Shown in pieces: positions 5,059 through 6,995 of a stretch of 6,995 bases of DNA; positions within the stretch are counted from its first letter, which is position 1; each line of letters opens with the position of its first letter. The notes under the pieces are model-generated. The model was not told the DNA's origin. It saw only the letters and a program-made list of their open reading frames with translations, and searched no databases. The stretch covers positions 1 to 6,995 of the forward strand of contig DAOWJX010000341.1 of the NCBI GenBank assembly GCA_030640155.1. The letters run 5' to 3'. Made by a program: the position numbers and the translations under genes. Source of the stretch: Candidatus Aegiribacteria sp. Lineage in GTDB: Bacteria > Fermentibacterota > Fermentibacteria > Fermentibacterales > JCC-6.

Positions 5059-6995
5059 ATGCTATCAGCGCTGTTTTTCGCGGGAATATTCGCAGTGACT
5101 CTGCCCGATCCATCAGATATTCAAACCATCACTGCCGGTTCATCCGCTGTGATTGATATCTCCTCTGGTGAGGGGTGGATTCGCCTTCTTGAAGATGATT
5201 ACGTCTGTCTGAATCTCTCGGTTTCCGGAGGAGTGAATCTCATTGCTTATGACAATTCCGGTGATATTCTCTGTCAATCCGGTCCAGGCGGGGAGATGGT
5301 TCTTTCCGCTTTCTCTGATTACTGGTTTTACATTTTAATTGAGAGAGATACCGACCGCAGTGATCCTGAGGTTACCCTGTCTGTTGATATTGTGGAGCCC
5401 GTTGAACTGATTGTTTGCGATGATGTCAGCGGAAGAGTTGCCCGAAATGAAATGGCGGATATATATACTTTCTCTCCGCAGGAGAGAGGAAACTGGACCT
5501 TCAGACTCGAGGGTACCGGCAGAACTGACCTTGATCTGGATGTATACGGCAGAAGCATGAGTCTCTGGGGCAGCAGCGCTTCACTGGAGGGTTTCGAAAC
5601 AGTTACAGTAGCAGTCCTTCCGGGTGAAGAGATCACAGCGGTTGTAAGCAGGTATGGTAAGAGCGGTTCCGGAGAATACTATTTTTCTGTTGAACCATCC
5701 GGAAGGTTTCCTGAATTTGATTCGGATATGATGGAGGCCTCGATTGAACTTGGTGAAATTCACAGATATCTGATTCCCGAACATGGTAAACCTGTTTTTC
5801 TCGATCTAATAATATTATCACCCGGTGCTGACATTGATCTGGTCATTCGTGATACAGCTGGCGAGTATCTGATGGGATCGCAATCCTACTCTTCAATTGA
5901 AGCACTTCTGCTTCCAGCAAGTGATACTGAAGTGGTGGCGGATGTGGTTCTGTACGATTCCCCGGATGACGAATCAGTTCCGTACGTTATGAATTCCAGG
6001 GATCTTGGTTCCATCTTCTCACTCTCTCCGGTTAAAGGGATAGTTTCCGTAGGCGCGACAGAGAAAATTTGTCCAATTGGATTCTCTCCACAGGAATCTG
6101 GAATATTCGAGGTTTCTGTAACCTTTGATAAAACACGAGACGGAGATGTACGCGTATTCAGAGGCTCAGGCGAACCGGCACTTACATTCAGTACAGAAAG
6201 AGGCGATGAGAAGTTCCTTCTCTGGATCTCTCAGAGTGATACTGTCTGGGTGCACCCATTCTTCAGTGAAGTTAACATGTCAGGAGATGCCACTATCAGG
6301 ATTGCGACTGCTGATTCCAGGGAAATCGATGAGTCGTATTATGGAGAGATAGGAGAAGGCTCATCCACAGAATTCTTCACTGTTACCGCTCAGGCTGGAA
6401 CAATCCTTGATATCGGTCTTTCCGGAGAGGACAGGGAAGTTGATATTAATCTTTTCGTGAGCGGACCGGGGATCGATCTCGTGGCTGAGGGCTGGCTGAG
6501 TAATGTCGACGCAGCCGGGGATGAAGCTGTCGCGGTTTATTCCGGTGAGGACGCTGTATACGGGATAACCGTCTATCTCTATGAACGGAGAGGTCGAACT
6601 TCTTTCAGTCTGGATATTAACAGAATAGAACAGCTGGAGATAGCTTCTTCATCTCCCGAATCCGAGATCTGGGCGATTACTGCTGGAATAAGCGGTTATC
6701 CTTCCACTGCGGATGTGCTCAACAGAGCCAGCATGGATGCCGTTGAGATGTACGATTTCCTTATTACGGAGCAGGGAATACCTGAAGATCATGTCATACT
6801 TCTGGTGGACGCAATCGCGACTGTTGATAATTTCATTGATGGTGTTTCCAGCCTTCTGGAAAACGCCGGACCGGAGGATAGGGTAATAATCTTCTTCAGC
6901 GGTCATGGAAACCAGCTTGCCCCGGGTTCCGGCGGGCCGGAGGAATCGGATTCCGCGAATGAATCCATCTGTCTTTTTGATGACGAAGTCTCAGA
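5059..6995 (+). CDS. Large exported protein with PPC-like repeats and a caspase-like (C14) domain, 3' partial
   Basis: The first 645 residues are in the window and the frame is open at the right edge. The hydrophobic N-terminus (MLSALFFAGIFAVTLPD) could be a signal peptide, but lacks a basic n-region. About five beta-rich repeats follow, at roughly residues 31-110, 118-212, 225-305, 320-415 and 426-520. Three carry the strand motif of PPC (bacterial pre-peptidase C-terminal) domains: DLDLDVYG (157-164), ADIDLVIRD (257-265) and VDINLFVSG (461-469). From residue 536 a caspase-like fold starts: EIWAITAGISGYPSTADVLN, DAVEMYDFLITEQGIPEDHV, then VIIFFSGHGNQ with the catalytic His at 616. ANESICLFDDE (633-643) matches the metacaspase segment after the His; the catalytic Cys should lie beyond the window. 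A role as a secreted or periplasmic cysteine peptidase is inferred from the family. It may be transcribed alone. Substrate and cleavage specificity are unknown. Confidence 0.85.
   Translation, partial: MLSALFFAGIFAVTLPDPSDIQTITAGSSAVIDISSGEGWIRLLEDDYVCLNLSVSGGVNLIAYDNSGDILCQSGPGGEMVLSAFSDYWFYILIERDTDRSDPEVTLSVDIVEPVELIVCDDVSGRVARNEMADIYTFSPQERGNWTFRLEGTGRTDLDLDVYGRSMSLWGSSASLEGFETVTVAVLPGEEITAVVSRYGKSGSGEYYFSVEPSGRFPEFDSDMMEASIELGEIHRYLIPEHGKPVFLDLIILSPGADIDLVIRDTAGEYLMGSQSYSSIEALLLPASDTEVVADVVLYDSPDDESVPYVMNSRDLGSIFSLSPVKGIVSVGATEKICPIGFSPQESGIFEVSVTFDKTRDGDVRVFRGSGEPALTFSTERGDEKFLLWISQSDTVWVHPFFSEVNMSGDATIRIATADSREIDESYYGEIGEGSSTEFFTVTAQAGTILDIGLSGEDREVDINLFVSGPGIDLVAEGWLSNVDAAGDEAVAVYSGEDAVYGITVYLYERRGRTSFSLDINRIEQLEIASSSPESEIWAITAGISGYPSTADVLNRASMDAVEMYDFLITEQGIPEDHVILLVDAIATVDNFIDGVSSLLENAGPEDRVIIFFSGHGNQLAPGSGGPEESDSANESICLFDDEVS

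Noticed and set aside
5328..5821. Overlapping minus-strand frames inside the caspase-like gene
   Set aside because: The plus-strand frame here carries consistent PPC-like repeats; the minus frames are short and lack any motif.
6125..6352. A 75-codon plus-strand frame inside the caspase-like gene
   Set aside because: It is out of frame with the long protein, which is continuous through this stretch.

Overview
The window reads as bacterial chromosome of moderate GC content, densely coded on the plus strand. Arginine AGA/AGG and isoleucine ATA codons are common. The mix of a Xer recombinase, paired glycosyltransferases and a large exported caspase-like protein with PPC-like beta-sandwich repeats would fit an uncultured Gram-negative lineage, for example the Fermentibacteria/FCB-like phyla. 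This placement is a low-confidence inference from style alone; no rRNA or marker gene is present. No tRNA, rRNA, CRISPR array or insertion sequence was seen.

Region 1 (64-2553) is a tightly coupled three-gene unit. It holds a proline-rich protein ending in a domain that resembles the C-terminal domain of ribosomal protein L7/L12, a complete XerC/XerD-type tyrosine recombinase with all catalytic residues, and a 231-residue protein of unknown function. The first junction is an 8-base overlap (ATGGATGA) and the second a 4-base ATGA overlap, so the three are very probably co-translated.

Region 2 (2554-4906) opens with a 201-base gap carrying a good sigma70-like promoter (TTGACC, 18 bases, TATCAT). 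A GT-B-fold (GT4-like) glycosyltransferase and a GT-A-fold (GT2) glycosyltransferase follow. A 15-codon basic mini-ORF bridges these two genes, overlapping the stop of one and the start of the next. The pair probably works in cell-surface polysaccharide or glycoconjugate synthesis; the sugar donors and acceptors cannot be read from the sequence.

Region 3 (4907-6995) begins with an AT-rich gap holding a bulged hairpin and a weak promoter candidate. It continues with the first 645 codons of a large protein that runs off the right edge: a hydrophobic N-terminus, about five PPC-like beta-sandwich repeats, then the start of a caspase-like (peptidase C14) domain with the catalytic histidine in view. 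The catalytic cysteine should lie beyond the window.

No single novel defence or mobile system can be demonstrated here. The items most worth a second look are the L7/L12-like fusion protein coupled to Xer, the unknown third gene with a duplicated LGYP motif, the bridging mini-ORF, and the multi-repeat caspase-like protein.
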